A stretch of DNA of 64,000 nt from Puia dinghuensis (GCF_014642875.1 NZ_BMJC01000002.1:372001-436000); one strand, 5' to 3'; shown: positions 25,050 through 33,872, counted from the stretch's first letter. The notes: generated by a model not told the origin, from the sequence alone. Made by a program: numbers and translations.

Positions 25050-25265
25050 CGGTAATTCGTTGGGAGATGGTATAAGATACGAAAAGTCTGGCTATAATTA
25101 TTCTGCCGGGCAATAACACGTTATTAGTTTCAAGAATATGTGGACGAGGTCCGCGCGTTAACTCTTAAATCGATGTGGGAGCAGATCCTGTATTTTGTTG
25201 ATGGGATTATTTGAAGGGGTTTCTGAAATAGAGGTAAAGCCGGAGATAATCCTTAATTTACGGGC
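25050..25265. other. Intergenic, 216 bp
   Basis: Divergent promoter space between the NTF2-like gene and a Crp/Fnr gene. No conserved element was recognised. Confidence 0.35.
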
Positions 25266-25841
25266 GTGGACCTACTTATTCAAACGATTAGGAATTACAT
25301 CCCCTTTTCACCGGCGGACGAGGCGGTCGCACAGCGACTGTTTCATCGAAAAGAATATAAAAAAGGGGCGCATTTGCTCGCCGGGGGAGAAATATGCCGC
25401 AATATCATCTTCATAGAATCCGGCCTCGTTCGATACTATCTAGATAAGGACGGTGAGGACCAAACCAATTATTTCAATAAGGAAGGTGAATTTGTATGTG
25501 TCTATACGAGTTTTTTGCCGCAGAGTCCTTCCGGGATCAGCATACAGGCATTGGAAGACTGTGTAGCATGGCTGATAAGCTTTGACGGCATCCAGCAGTT
25601 CTATAAGGAGGTGGAATACGGCGAACGATTTGGCCGTCTGGCCATCGAAGCCGTTTATTTAAATGCCATTGCCCAGATAGCCTCTTTGTACACCGATACT
25701 CCCGAAATACGTTACAAGAACTTTTTGCGCAATTATCCCGCCATCGTCCAACGCGTCCCGCAATACTATATTGCCTCGTATGTAGGTGTAAAGCCGCAAT
25801 CGTTGAGCCGCATCCGAAAGCGCCTTGCCGGGGCCAAATAG
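25266..25841 (+). CDS. Crp/Fnr-family transcriptional regulator
   Basis: The 191-residue protein has a cNMP-binding-like barrel (EYKKGAHLLAGGEICRNIIFIESGLVRYY, about 30-58, in outline) and a C-terminal helix-turn-helix (VPQYYIASYVGVKPQSLSRIRKRLAG). The chosen ATG gives the usual length. Typical for Bacteroidota, effector residues for cAMP are not evident. The next gene, a small membrane protein 70 bp downstream, is the likely target. Confidence 0.88.
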   Translation: MDLLIQTIRNYIPFSPADEAVAQRLFHRKEYKKGAHLLAGGEICRNIIFIESGLVRYYLDKDGEDQTNYFNKEGEFVCVYTSFLPQSPSGISIQALEDCVAWLISFDGIQQFYKEVEYGERFGRLAIEAVYLNAIAQIASLYTDTPEIRYKNFLRNYPAIVQRVPQYYIASYVGVKPQSLSRIRKRLAGAK

Positions 25842-25911
25842 TTAACCTGGGTGCATGAAAAAGACGAGAGGCTTGTAGAATTTTGTGTTGTCAAAAAAAT
25901 GACGACACATC

Positions 25912-26382
25912 ATGAACACTCTTCGACTCTTACAATCCCTGGTGGTTATCCATCTCACAGGACTTACTCTGATGGCCGGAACATCCGCCGTCAGCTTCCT
26001 CGCCTTTAAAAAGCTTTCGAACTCTCTGGATGAAGACCAGGCCGCCGTCAAATATTACTTTAAAAAGCTATTGGGCTTATCCGGCCTCCTGCCGTTGGGT
26101 GCGATATTATTGATCTCATCAGGAGTGGGCCTCCTTCTCATCACTCACACCTATGGCCAGCTGTGGTTCCAGCTCAAAATGGGGGTGGTTGTGGCTTTGA
26201 TCTCGAATGGCTTCCTGTTCGGCGCCCGCCAGGAGGTGAAAATAAAGCAGATTCTTGATGCGCCGGAAAGCCAGATCCATCTGCAACTCCGCCAGCCCCT
26301 CGTCCGTCTTCGTATCTTTTATGCCATTCAGCTGACATTGTTCCTGCTGGCCATCATATTAACCGTAACGAAGCCAGGCTGA
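25912..26382 (+). CDS. Four-helix integral membrane protein
   Basis: The 156-residue protein has four hydrophobic helices (LLQSLVVIHLTGLTLMAGTSAVSFL, LLGLSGLLPLGAILLISSGVGLLLI in outline, LKMGVVVALISNGFLFGA, LRIFYAIQLTLFLLAIIL), resembling DUF2269/DUF2214-type small membrane proteins. No catalytic residues are visible. It follows a Crp/Fnr regulator on the same strand. Confidence 0.7.
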   Translation: MNTLRLLQSLVVIHLTGLTLMAGTSAVSFLAFKKLSNSLDEDQAAVKYYFKKLLGLSGLLPLGAILLISSGVGLLLITHTYGQLWFQLKMGVVVALISNGFLFGARQEVKIKQILDAPESQIHLQLRQPLVRLRIFYAIQLTLFLLAIILTVTKPG

Positions 26383-26387
26383 TCCTT

Positions 26388-27062
26388 TTAAAACGCTCTA
26401 GGGGTAAACAGCTTCCACTGTCCCTCAGAGACGACTTCAACAGTACCATCGGTCACTTTAATGGCTGTCTGATCATCAATCGCATATGACGGCACGGGTA
26501 TCGTTGCAGCCAACTTTTCCAGGCTGGCCAGGGAATTCTCCGGAAACCATTCATGATCCAGATGCGGATGTAGCGCAAAATCAACCAATCCCAGCGATTT
26601 ATTGCTTTCCGCTGGCAGAATATGACCACCGTAGGTAGTTCCAAAACGGGTCATTATCATACTTCCGGCGCTTAAGCCAACGTAGACCGTCTTGAGCAGC
26701 AGCGATGGCAAAAGGTCTGCCAGTCCGGACTGCTGCATCCAATAGCACAGATACTGGCAATCGCCTCCTCCTACCAACAAGACGTCAGTCTTCTGAAGCA
26801 TGGGAAGCCAAAGCTCTTGTTTGATGCTGGGCAGCACAGTGAGTTCTAGTACTCCCAAAGACTTCCAACCTAATTCACAGAAAGGGTCACCTAATGATCC
26901 ACAAATGACTCTTCGTGCTATGTCCCCGCCGCCGGGCAAGGCGTATATTGCGGTGGGAACGAAAAGAGCGGTCGCCTCGTCAATCGGTTTGCCCAGTAAG
27001 TCAACCAGTGCGTTGCGAATACTCGCGTTGCTGATGCCTGCTGAAGTGAGAAGAATCTTCAT
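26388..27062 (-). CDS. Peptidase E-like (S51) protein
   Basis: The 224-residue protein has a class I glutamine-amidotransferase-like fold with nucleophile elbow GLSAGS (residues 129-134, Ser132) and FALHPHLDHEWF supplying the probable catalytic His. TALFVPTA and LLVGGGDCQYLCYWM match the S51 peptidase E family. Those enzymes are cytoplasmic serine dipeptidases with an Asp preference at P1, and exact specificity is not certain here. It is convergent with the membrane-protein gene, 5 bp away. Confidence 0.85.
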   Translation of the reverse strand: MKILLTSAGISNASIRNALVDLLGKPIDEATALFVPTAIYALPGGGDIARRVICGSLGDPFCELGWKSLGVLELTVLPSIKQELWLPMLQKTDVLLVGGGDCQYLCYWMQQSGLADLLPSLLLKTVYVGLSAGSMIMTRFGTTYGGHILPAESNKSLGLVDFALHPHLDHEWFPENSLASLEKLAATIPVPSYAIDDQTAIKVTDGTVEVVSEGQWKLFTPRAF

Positions 27063-27130
27063 ATTTTTTTCTTTGACTATATTGTCGCCCCGAATACCAG
27101 TTCTTCACCAAACCGGAGTCGTTATCGTAC

Positions 27131-27241
27131 TTTTCTCATGTGATCGCATTTAAGGTTTTGATCATCATCTTCCTTCAAAACTAGAACATCCTTTTAAGCA
27201 CGAAAAGCCTTCACTGCGACAATCTTAGGGTAAAAAGCGAC
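27131..27241 (-). repeat. Upstream-region repeat, copy 2 (orphan)
   Basis: It matches the 5' flank of the DHFR-family gene (10643-10751), including the bases around its start (ATGAGAAA on the minus strand), but no DHFR-like coding sequence follows. It abuts the IS3-like remnant to its right. Confidence 0.75.
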
Positions 27242-27460
27242 ATTTGAGGCTGGCCGCTGAGCTGAGTGCCTGATAATCTTCAACAAGCCAGCTCCGCGCC
27301 GTGTTTCTTTCTAGCACATTCTTAACAGCATCGACCTCAAGGGGTAAGGTTGGCCAAGATCCTTTTCAAACGTACGTTCTCCTCCTCCAGTTCCTTCACG
27401 CGCTTCACCTCATTGGCTTCCATCCATGGGCGATTTTCGCGGAGCAATTCAGGGTGATTA
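27242..27460 (-). pseudogene. IS3-like transposase OrfA remnant, longest family-A copy
   Basis: On the minus strand an open segment reads NRPWMEANEVKRVKELEEEN then VRLKRILANLTP, the leucine-zipper end typical of IS3-family OrfA. After a one-base frameshift it goes on EVDAVKNVLERN, and then DYQALSSAASLK, which aligns with the start of the family-A peptide. Only this piece of an insertion sequence is present: no OrfB and no terminal repeats were found. Confidence 0.6.
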
Positions 27461-27529
27461 TAACTTTATTTATATATGCAATTTTATTAAATTTGATGAA
27501 GGACGAATGGATCTTTAAAAAGGGATTTT
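27461..27529 (+). promoter_or_regulatory. Probable promoter of the LuxR-type regulator gene
   Basis: TAAATTTG at 27488-27495 fits the Bacteroidota -7 consensus TAnnTTTG, 35 bp before the ATG at 27530, in very AT-rich DNA. A clear -33 TTTG partner is not seen. Confidence 0.45.
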
Positions 27530-29200
27530 ATGCCAAAATCGCTCTTACAACAAAGCCGGGAAGCTGCGGCAGATGGCCGGTGGAATGAAGCGCGCGATTT
27601 GCTGAAGCAACAACTTGAGGAAAGCCCTTCAGCTGAGGCACTCGAAGAAATCGCAAGCACCTGTTGGTGGCTGAACGATTTTAATGAAGTCTTTCATTAT
27701 CGTCTCGAAGCCTACGAGGCTTTCGTTCAAGTCAGTGATATAAAAGGCGCTGCACGGAATGCCTGCTGGCTGGGGATGGACTACCTGCAAATAAAAGGCG
27801 AATTGGCTATCGCAAACGGCTGGTTACAAAGAGCTACCAATTTATTAAGCAAAGCCGGAGAGTGTTGGGAACTTGCATTTATCACCCTTCTTAAAGCAAG
27901 AATATGTTTTATGCAGCATCCGACCAACGATGCTGCTTTGCAGCTTGTGGAAGAAAGTCTTTCCATTAGCAAACGGGTGGGCAGCATAGAAGGTGAAATG
28001 ATGGCTACCGGCGTCAAGGGTTTAATACTGACCACCGAGGGAAAGATACGGGAAGCAATGAGTTACCTTGACGAAGCAACCTTACTGGCTACTACGGGTA
28101 AGGTAAAGGATTTTGCAATTGCAGGTATTACTTGCTGCATTCTCATTGAAGCTTGTAAGAGTATCCGTGATCTTGAAAGAGCCGGGCAATGGTGCCGCCA
28201 GCTAAAAGAGATGGCCCACCGCTGGCACTGCGATATGTTGTTCTCATCTTGTCGTATACAATATGCATCCGTACTTATCTGGAAAGGCGAATGGGAAGCG
28301 GCTGAACAGGAATTGATGATTGTGGCCGGGGAAGTTGAACATTTACACCCGACACATGCCAGCATGCTCCTGGTGCAGCTGGCCGAGTTGCGACGAAAGC
28401 AAGGTAGATGGATCGAGGCTAATGACTTACTTCAGCAAGCGCAGGTTCCTTTCATCAAGTTGCTTACGTGTGCAGCCTTTGCGTACGATCAGGGAGAGCT
28501 GGAAATGGCGGGAGATTTAGTGCTACGCTATCTCCGGCAGATTCCCAGTAAAGCCAAGATCAGTAAAGTAGCTGCACTGGAATTGCTAATACGCATCTAT
28601 TCAAAGCAACGGAGAATAGAAGATGCCACAAACGTCGTTAATGAATTCGAAGAAATCACTGCAATTATCAATACTGAACCCGTCAAAGCTTCCTTGCTTG
28701 TTTGCCGCGGAATAGGGCAGGACGCATGTGGGGACGCCGCGGCGGCAAGACAATATTTTGAAGATGCAATTGATATTTACGATACCATTGGCGTTCCGTT
28801 TGAATCAGCCGCTACCCGGATTCTTCTCTCCGAAGTATTGATCAGCCAGAAACAATATCGGAATGCTGAATCGGAATTGATTACCGCGCTGAAAGTCTTC
28901 CAAAGGATGGGCGCAGAAAAGCACACTGAAAAAATAAAGCAGCTGCTCAAAACCGCTCGCAGGCAACAGGTGCTTGAACAAAGACATGAAGTGCCGGAAT
29001 TTACAGGCAGGGAATTAGAAATCCTTCGTTTGATCTCGGAAGGGAGAAATAACAAGGCGATAGCTCAACAACTTTTTCTCAGCGTCCGCACGGTGGAAAA
29101 ACACCTTGCCAATCTTTATCTTAAAATGGGCGTTTATGGAAAATCAGCCAGGGCTTTTGCCGCTTCCTATGCCGTGAAGAAAAACCTATTCATATCCTGA
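27530..29200 (+). CDS. TPR-repeat LuxR-family transcriptional regulator
   Basis: The 556-residue protein consists of helical TPR-like repeats over residues about 1-470 (AADGRWNEARDLLKQQLEE; EREMAHRWH-type helices, AARQYFEDAIDIYDTIG) and a C-terminal LuxR/GerE helix-turn-helix (about 490-545: FTGRELEILRLISEGRNNKAIAQQLF, then VRTVEKHLANLY). It lacks a receiver or NACHT domain, so it may respond to protein partners through the TPR surface. It is directly upstream of a flavin monooxygenase gene on the same strand, a possible target. Confidence 0.88.
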   Translation: MPKSLLQQSREAAADGRWNEARDLLKQQLEESPSAEALEEIASTCWWLNDFNEVFHYRLEAYEAFVQVSDIKGAARNACWLGMDYLQIKGELAIANGWLQRATNLLSKAGECWELAFITLLKARICFMQHPTNDAALQLVEESLSISKRVGSIEGEMMATGVKGLILTTEGKIREAMSYLDEATLLATTGKVKDFAIAGITCCILIEACKSIRDLERAGQWCRQLKEMAHRWHCDMLFSSCRIQYASVLIWKGEWEAAEQELMIVAGEVEHLHPTHASMLLVQLAELRRKQGRWIEANDLLQQAQVPFIKLLTCAAFAYDQGELEMAGDLVLRYLRQIPSKAKISKVAALELLIRIYSKQRRIEDATNVVNEFEEITAIINTEPVKASLLVCRGIGQDACGDAAAARQYFEDAIDIYDTIGVPFESAATRILLSEVLISQKQYRNAESELITALKVFQRMGAEKHTEKIKQLLKTARRQQVLEQRHEVPEFTGRELEILRLISEGRNNKAIAQQLFLSVRTVEKHLANLYLKMGVYGKSARAFAASYAVKKNLFIS

Positions 29201-29298
29201 GATCACAAAATATACGTAGTCGGTAATAAAAATTACGTAGTACCGCTGTTTTCCGGTTTAGTACTTCCTTCTAATTTACATTACAAAATCAAAGGGTT

Positions 29299-30447
29299 AT
29301 GGAAAAAACAAAGCGGTATACCGTCATTGTTATTGGCGGCGGCCAGGCCGGCCTTTGCACAGGCTATTATCTTGCCCAGGCAGGCATATCGTTCCTAATT
29401 TTAGATGCCGGGGAATGTATCGGTGATACCTGGCGTAAAAGGTGGGACTCGCTCCGACTGTTTTCCTATGGCCGGTTTAATGCGCTGCCGGGGCTTCCCT
29501 TTCCTGCTTCCAAATATCACTTTCCTACCAAAGATGAAATGGCCGATTACCTGGAGCAATATGCAAAGCATTTTCAATTGCCCGTGAAGCTGAGATCAAA
29601 GGTTGATGCCTTGAGGCGCGAAGGGAAAACATATAAAATAAAATGCGGTGAAGAATTTTATGAGGCGGACCATGTGGTGGTAGCCATGTCGAATTATCAG
29701 TATCCTAAGATCCCTCCATTTGCCAGCGAACTGGATGCGACGGTCGTCCAGCTACATTCTTCCGCCTATGAAAATTCTTTGCAACTGCAGCCAGGTCCTG
29801 TGCTGATCGTGGGAGCTGGAAATTCAGGTGCAGAAATTGCCTTGGATGTTTGCAATCGTCACATCGTATTATTAGCGGGGCGCGACACAGGGCATGTCCC
29901 CTTTAATATTGATAATCGCAATGTTCAACGATTTATTATACCTATCGTGTTTCGTTTGATATTTCACCGGTTGCTTACCACCAGTACAATTATCGGTAGG
30001 AAAGTAAAACCCAAAGTCGTTTCAATGGGTGCGCCGCTTATACGACAAAAACCCGGAAATCTTCTGCGCGCGGGTATCAAAAGATTGCCTCGTTTGAAAG
30101 GTATAAAAGATGGAAGACCGGAACTGGAGAACGGCGAAGTATTGGATGTAAAAAATGTGATTTGGTGCACCGGATTCCACCCTGGTTTTTCCTGGATCCA
30201 TTTTCCTATATTTAAAGATGGAGAACCGCTACACGAGCGAGGTGTGGTTTCAAACGAGCCGGGACTATATTTTGTGGGCCTGCATTTTCTTTTTGCATTT
30301 TCTTCACCTATGATTCAAGGCGTTGGCCGCGATGCAAAATATGTGGTAGAATTTATAAGGAGACGGGTTATGATGCCGCATTCGGCGCCGCAAAGCCGGG
30401 GAATTGCTGACACGACAAGCCGACCGATTTATGAACCTGGATCGTAA
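29299..30447 (+). CDS. FAD-dependent monooxygenase-like protein (CzcO/FMO-type)
   Basis: The 382-residue protein has the FAD-binding GxGxxG at the N-terminus (VIVIGGGQAGLCTGYYLAQAG, about 9-29, in outline). GDTWRKRWDSLRLF (about 47-60) is characteristic of this flavoprotein group, an NADPH Rossmann motif VLIVGAGNSGAEIALDV lies near 169-185, and IWCTGFHPGFSW is near the C-terminus. The likely reaction is oxygenation of an unknown small molecule using NADPH and O2, though other flavin oxidoreductases of this group also exist. It begins 98 bp after the LuxR-type gene. Confidence 0.85.
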   Translation: MEKTKRYTVIVIGGGQAGLCTGYYLAQAGISFLILDAGECIGDTWRKRWDSLRLFSYGRFNALPGLPFPASKYHFPTKDEMADYLEQYAKHFQLPVKLRSKVDALRREGKTYKIKCGEEFYEADHVVVAMSNYQYPKIPPFASELDATVVQLHSSAYENSLQLQPGPVLIVGAGNSGAEIALDVCNRHIVLLAGRDTGHVPFNIDNRNVQRFIIPIVFRLIFHRLLTTSTIIGRKVKPKVVSMGAPLIRQKPGNLLRAGIKRLPRLKGIKDGRPELENGEVLDVKNVIWCTGFHPGFSWIHFPIFKDGEPLHERGVVSNEPGLYFVGLHFLFAFSSPMIQGVGRDAKYVVEFIRRRVMMPHSAPQSRGIADTTSRPIYEPGS

Positions 30448-30450
30448 TAG

Positions 30451-30873
30451 TCATTCCACCGTTACGGTTATCGAAGAATGGCATTTCTGGTCGCCGATGA
30501 AATTACCCGGGAACCCTCGAAACTGCAAATTGGAGTACGACACCTCCACACGATATTCACCGGTTGGCAGCTGTGCGGTCTCGCATTCGAGGAGAACGCC
30601 ATAGCTGTAGCCCGGGTCGATTGCCACATAGCTTGCCTTGTGGGATATCTCGAGTTTCGGCGCAAACTTTGGTAACTGCGTTTCGTAAACAATAGCGCCT
30701 TTACTATCCCTCACCTTAACCTGCATGAAGGCGCCGAGCGGCTTTAGCGACCGTGGCACGTAAATCGAGGTTGCCACAGTGAGTGGGTTGTGTAGACTGA
30801 CATGAAGTACCAACGGATGGGTAGTCACGATCGCTACGAAACACTCCATATTTGGGACCTCCTGGCTTACCAT
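30451..30873 (-). CDS. Hypothetical beta-sandwich-like protein, coupled to a zinc-peptidase gene
   Basis: The 140-residue protein has a strand-rich sequence (LVLHVSLHNPLTVATSIYVPRSL, MQVKVRDSKGAIVYETQLP, YRVEVSYSNLQF) with no signal peptide and no recognised family. Its ATG overlaps the stop of the upstream peptidase-like gene by seven bases (ATGGTAA), so the two are almost surely translated together. An inhibitor, immunity or carrier role for the upstream protein is possible but unproven. Confidence 0.65.
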   Translation of the reverse strand: MVSQEVPNMECFVAIVTTHPLVLHVSLHNPLTVATSIYVPRSLKPLGAFMQVKVRDSKGAIVYETQLPKFAPKLEISHKASYVAIDPGYSYGVLLECETAQLPTGEYRVEVSYSNLQFRGFPGNFIGDQKCHSSITVTVE

Positions 30874-31919
30874 TTCTTAGCGGTGGCGTAAGACTTGACC
30901 CGTGCTGCGAGATCAACGGCACCGACTGAGCCAGCCACGTAGGGTGGATCACCTGGTGAATCACCCAGCGCGTTGTAAGCCCTCCGTGCCTCCACCATCC
31001 CACGGTCAAAGATCTTATTCACTTTTGGCTCGAGGATCTTTTCGGCTGCCGAAGCATCGGCCGCGCCAGCAAAGGGCACGCCTTCCTTCTCGATGTCATT
31101 CTCCGCCTTGACTAACTCCTTCTTGACCGAACCTTGCCATTCCGTATTCCAGTGGTAACGCTCGTGGAGGATCGTACGTCGATAGGCAGCCCAATCACCA
31201 GCGACGCCGTTCTTGTGGGACTCCAAGTCGTGGACGACATCTTTCCAGTTGGCCTTCGTGACATTGCTCAAATCGCCGGAATCGTCGTTGGGACTAGGCG
31301 CTGGATAATGATCTGCAGTAAAGTAAACAAAATTGATCCGGCCCTTGCCTTCAACCCCTTTGAGCTGGTAGCGCCACATACTCGCTTTGCCATCTACTGC
31401 GGCGGCGCCAGTGAATGTAGGCGTATCGACATCGGTGGTAGCCGGGTCGCTGTTCGAACGCGGCCCCTCTTTCTCGGTTACAGTGAACTTGGGCACTATG
31501 TGCTGGCCAGGCTTCCAGAGGGGCCCGGCTGGTGGAGGCGGTGGAAGCGGTGGATTCACCGGCGGTGCCGGCGCTGGGGATGAGGCATCCATCCTTGTAG
31601 CCGGAAGAGTGTCGCTTTCGAGGTCGATCGCAGCCCCCGCATCCACTGCCGCAGGTTTTGTGCCCCCATCAATGAGCTTCTCCGCGCCACCGGCAAGCTT
31701 TCCTTCGGCCTTCATTGCGACAGGAGGATGTACGGAAATTCGGCCATAATCGAACCCAAAGCGAGGCAATGTTGGTGCGATCATTTCAGCTTTGGATTCT
31801 TCAACGGTTGATTTTATCCGATCACCCTTCCCATAGTGCACCTGAAGAGGTATTGTAGATTTGGCAGATGTAGTCCACTGAGCTGCCGTTGGTTTGTGTG
31901 CAAATGCCATCACTGTCAA
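30867..31919 (-). CDS. HExxH zinc-peptidase-like protein with an exported-cargo-style N-terminus
   Basis: The 350-residue protein has HERYH (residues 252-256, in TILHERYHWNTEW), a plausible HExxH zinc-peptidase site. Near the N-terminus FGFDYGRISVHPP (54-66) resembles the short FGhDFsRIrVH-type motif common in DUF4157-like proteins and extracellular contractile injection system cargo. A proline-rich linker (111-133) separates it from the catalytic part. No Sec signal is seen. The third zinc ligand is not identified. The upstream region is a decayed reading frame (31927-32200) and the downstream gene overlaps by seven bases. Confidence 0.72.
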   Translation of the reverse strand: MTVMAFAHKPTAAQWTTSAKSTIPLQVHYGKGDRIKSTVEESKAEMIAPTLPRFGFDYGRISVHPPVAMKAEGKLAGGAEKLIDGGTKPAAVDAGAAIDLESDTLPATRMDASSPAPAPPVNPPLPPPPPAGPLWKPGQHIVPKFTVTEKEGPRSNSDPATTDVDTPTFTGAAAVDGKASMWRYQLKGVEGKGRINFVYFTADHYPAPSPNDDSGDLSNVTKANWKDVVHDLESHKNGVAGDWAAYRRTILHERYHWNTEWQGSVKKELVKAENDIEKEGVPFAGAADASAAEKILEPKVNKIFDRGMVEARRAYNALGDSPGDPPYVAGSVGAVDLAARVKSYATAKKW

Positions 31920-31926
31920 TTTACTT

Positions 31927-32200
31927 TTATTCGATCAGGTAGAGGTGGCCGCCAGGTATGCGGGTCAGATTACCTTTTTTGTCTACAGCAAGGACGGATA
32001 CTACAGTGTCCAATGTATTGGGTGTGGATACTACCAGGTCCATGAGTTTCTGCACTTTCGAGATGCCTTCGTAGGCTTAATTGACATTGACACAAAGTTC
32101 AAAATACTTCGTGAACCATTGCCTCTGCGCTTTATCTGCATTGTATTCAGAAAGCTATTTATTTGCCAGGTAATTTCGGGTAAACCCGGATTTTTTTAGG
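31927..32200 (-). pseudogene. Decayed gene with two Gln-to-stop changes
   Basis: One minus-strand frame gives LSEYNADKAQRQWFTKYF, ELCVNVN, stop, AYEGISKVQKLMDLVV, STPNTLDTVVSVLAVDKKGN, then LTRIPGGHLYLIE and a proper end at 31927. The internal stops are TAG at 32155-32157 and TAA at 32077-32079. Both lie in the same frame and both are one C-to-T change from Gln codons (CAG, CAA). The frame lies 7 bp upstream of the peptidase-like gene, so it was probably the preceding gene of that operon. Its upstream limit is unclear, and no family was recognised. Confidence 0.55.
32176..32200 (+). terminator. Terminator-like hairpin with T run
   Basis: CGGGT-AA-ACCCG is followed on the plus strand by seven T. 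It overlaps the upstream part of the decayed gene, and which transcript it serves is unclear. Confidence 0.4.
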
Positions 32201-32709
32201 GGGGATCTTTGGCAAAATTGCTCGATGGTCGTCTATGACTGAAGATACGCTATAGGCCTAACAAAAAAAACCGTAAAATCACCCTTTTTTGAAAAAATAT
32301 TTTCGAGGCGACCCAGCCGGTTTTTTTGCGCTGTGCAATTCACAATTCTCTCGTTTCACTGCCTTCCAAACAGCTCGATTAAAGTCAGTAAATATCAATC
32401 ATATACGTCGTGGTGCTTCTTATTTCTTCACTTACCCATCACCGATATATCAACCGATCTGCACACACTATCTGTGCAAAAACCAAAAAAGCACCTGGAA
32501 ACATTTTTCTAAGTGCCTGATCTTTAAGTGACCCGGGCGGGATTAGCTCCGCTGCTGCCGGGGAAATGTTAGAAAGCCGCTACACGGACCAACTATCAGC
32601 AATTGCCCAATTTTTGCGAAATTTGCCGCCAGGGTGCCAACGAGGTTAACCGTTCAATATACGCCAAATCATCATACAAGACTTTTCACTATAAAACAAG
32701 GAGTTTAAC
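32201..32709. other. Intergenic, ~500 bp, mostly featureless
   Basis: Apart from a family-B repeat beginning at 32528 nothing was recognised; the stretch is AT-rich with no supported reading frame. Confidence 0.4.
32528..32556 (+). repeat. Family-B repeat, copy 2
   Basis: It begins with the exact 17-mer GTGACCCGGGCGGGATT of the tRNA-Arg 3' end (reverse complement) and continues TAGCTCCGCTG before diverging. Confidence 0.75.
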
Positions 32710-33081
32710 ATGAAAATCATTCCTGTTTTTAAAGTACGGGATATGCGGTCTGCATTGGTACATTATACTCAAGTGCTTGACTTTGTAATGACAGATCCGG
32801 AGGATACGGTGGATTCATTCGTAGTTGACCTGGGCAACGGAGACGCCTGTTTCCAGTTAACGGTTCACGAGGGTGATTATCTCTTTGGATCAGTAGCCAA
32901 CGTGTGGGTGGAGGATGTAGACGCGCTTTTTGCAAAATACAAGCAGCGAGGATTGGACACGTCGGGCAGAGAAGCATCACCAGTACACCAGGGGCCTATT
33001 AACCAGAGCTGGGGCCGTCGTGAATTCTATGTAACCGATGCTGACCGCAATACACTTCGATTTGTGATGAGGATCAAATGA
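32710..33081 (+). CDS. VOC-family (glyoxalase/bleomycin-resistance-like) protein
   Basis: The 123-residue protein is a single VOC domain: KIIPVFKVRDMRSALVHYTQVLDF at the start, DACFQLTVHEGD, VANVWVEDVDALFAKYKQRG, ending REFYVTDADRNTLRFVMR. Glu-containing metal-site positions are partly conserved. Such proteins range from glyoxalases to antibiotic-binding resistance proteins. No resistance gene context supports a specific role. Confidence 0.85.
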   Translation: MKIIPVFKVRDMRSALVHYTQVLDFVMTDPEDTVDSFVVDLGNGDACFQLTVHEGDYLFGSVANVWVEDVDALFAKYKQRGLDTSGREASPVHQGPINQSWGRREFYVTDADRNTLRFVMRIK

Positions 33082-33172
33082 AATTGTGATCAAACAGACT
33101 TGATGCAGGGGCAAAAACAAAATGGTTGTACATCTACAAGGTTCGCTATGAAAACGTTATATTTATCTCATA

Positions 33173-33726
33173 ATGAAGCTTCTTATCAGGCTGTCATACG
33201 TACAATTTTGGATGGTTCAGGGCATTCCCTGGATCATCATGTTGATCATTGTCCTTTTGGGCCTTTCCAGAATGCCATCGGATCCGATGCCTTATGTGCT
33301 ATTTCTAACATTAAGAGCTGCGGGGATCTGTGCTTTCTTAAAAGCAATAATCTATTGCGGATGGTGGTGGGGGTTCGTCACGGCGGCAGAGGATAAGTTT
33401 CCCGAAATCGTAGGCCAGAAAGTACATCGGATCAAATTGTGGATAGGATTACTTTTTTTCTGCTTTATAGTAGTTTCGTTTGCGTTTTTTTTAATTGGAT
33501 ACTCTATCTTCTGGAATATCGCACCGTAGGTATTGCCGTCATTGGAATGCTCTTCATCCTGGTCTTCTGCTGTGGGTTTGCCCTGAGGTCATTCCTGATC
33601 AAGACTTTGCGAGCAATCGCCACAAAGCGAAATGAGACGATCAATGAGTTCAATTTCTCCTTTTTGAACCCTTTTGGGGGATGGGCAATGCAAAAAATGG
33701 TGTCTTCTGTCTTTAGGGATGGGTAA
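33173..33726 (+). pseudogene. Membrane protein interrupted by a frameshift
   Basis: Two overlapping frames encode parts of one membrane protein. The first, from 33173, has helices IPWIIMLIIVLLGL, YVLFLTLRAAGICAFL and LWIGLLFFCFIVVSFAFFLI and stops after SIFWNIAP. The second continues with VGIAVIGMLFILVFCCGFAL and a soluble tail NEFNFSFLNPFGGWAMQKMV to 33726. A run of eight T at 33485-33492, inside the overlap, is a likely place for the one-base slip. A sequencing error, a natural frameshift or programmed slippage are all possible. Confidence 0.55.
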
Positions 33727-33842
33727 AGCCTATCAAAGGTTACAAACAGGAGTGTTGATGAATTACGGAATGGAAGGTTCGAGATTAAGGCTGTCCAACG
33801 TTGCGATTCTAATAGAGCATGATTTTGGGCATCTTCTGAAAA

Positions 33843-33870
33843 AGCCTTCAAATCCAGTGATTTGAAGGCT
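33843..33870 (-). terminator. Terminator after ABC permease gene 1
   Basis: A perfect 12-bp inverted repeat AGCCTTCAAATC / GATTTGAAGGCT with a 4-base loop. The minus strand continues with T5. It lies about 230 bp beyond the permease stop, past a family-A repeat. Confidence 0.65.
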
Positions 33871-33872
33871 TC

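Noticed and set aside
31894-32199. Plus-strand 101-codon frame
   Set aside because: It overlaps the minus-strand decayed gene, whose peptide is more protein-like and whose stop fits the neighbouring start.
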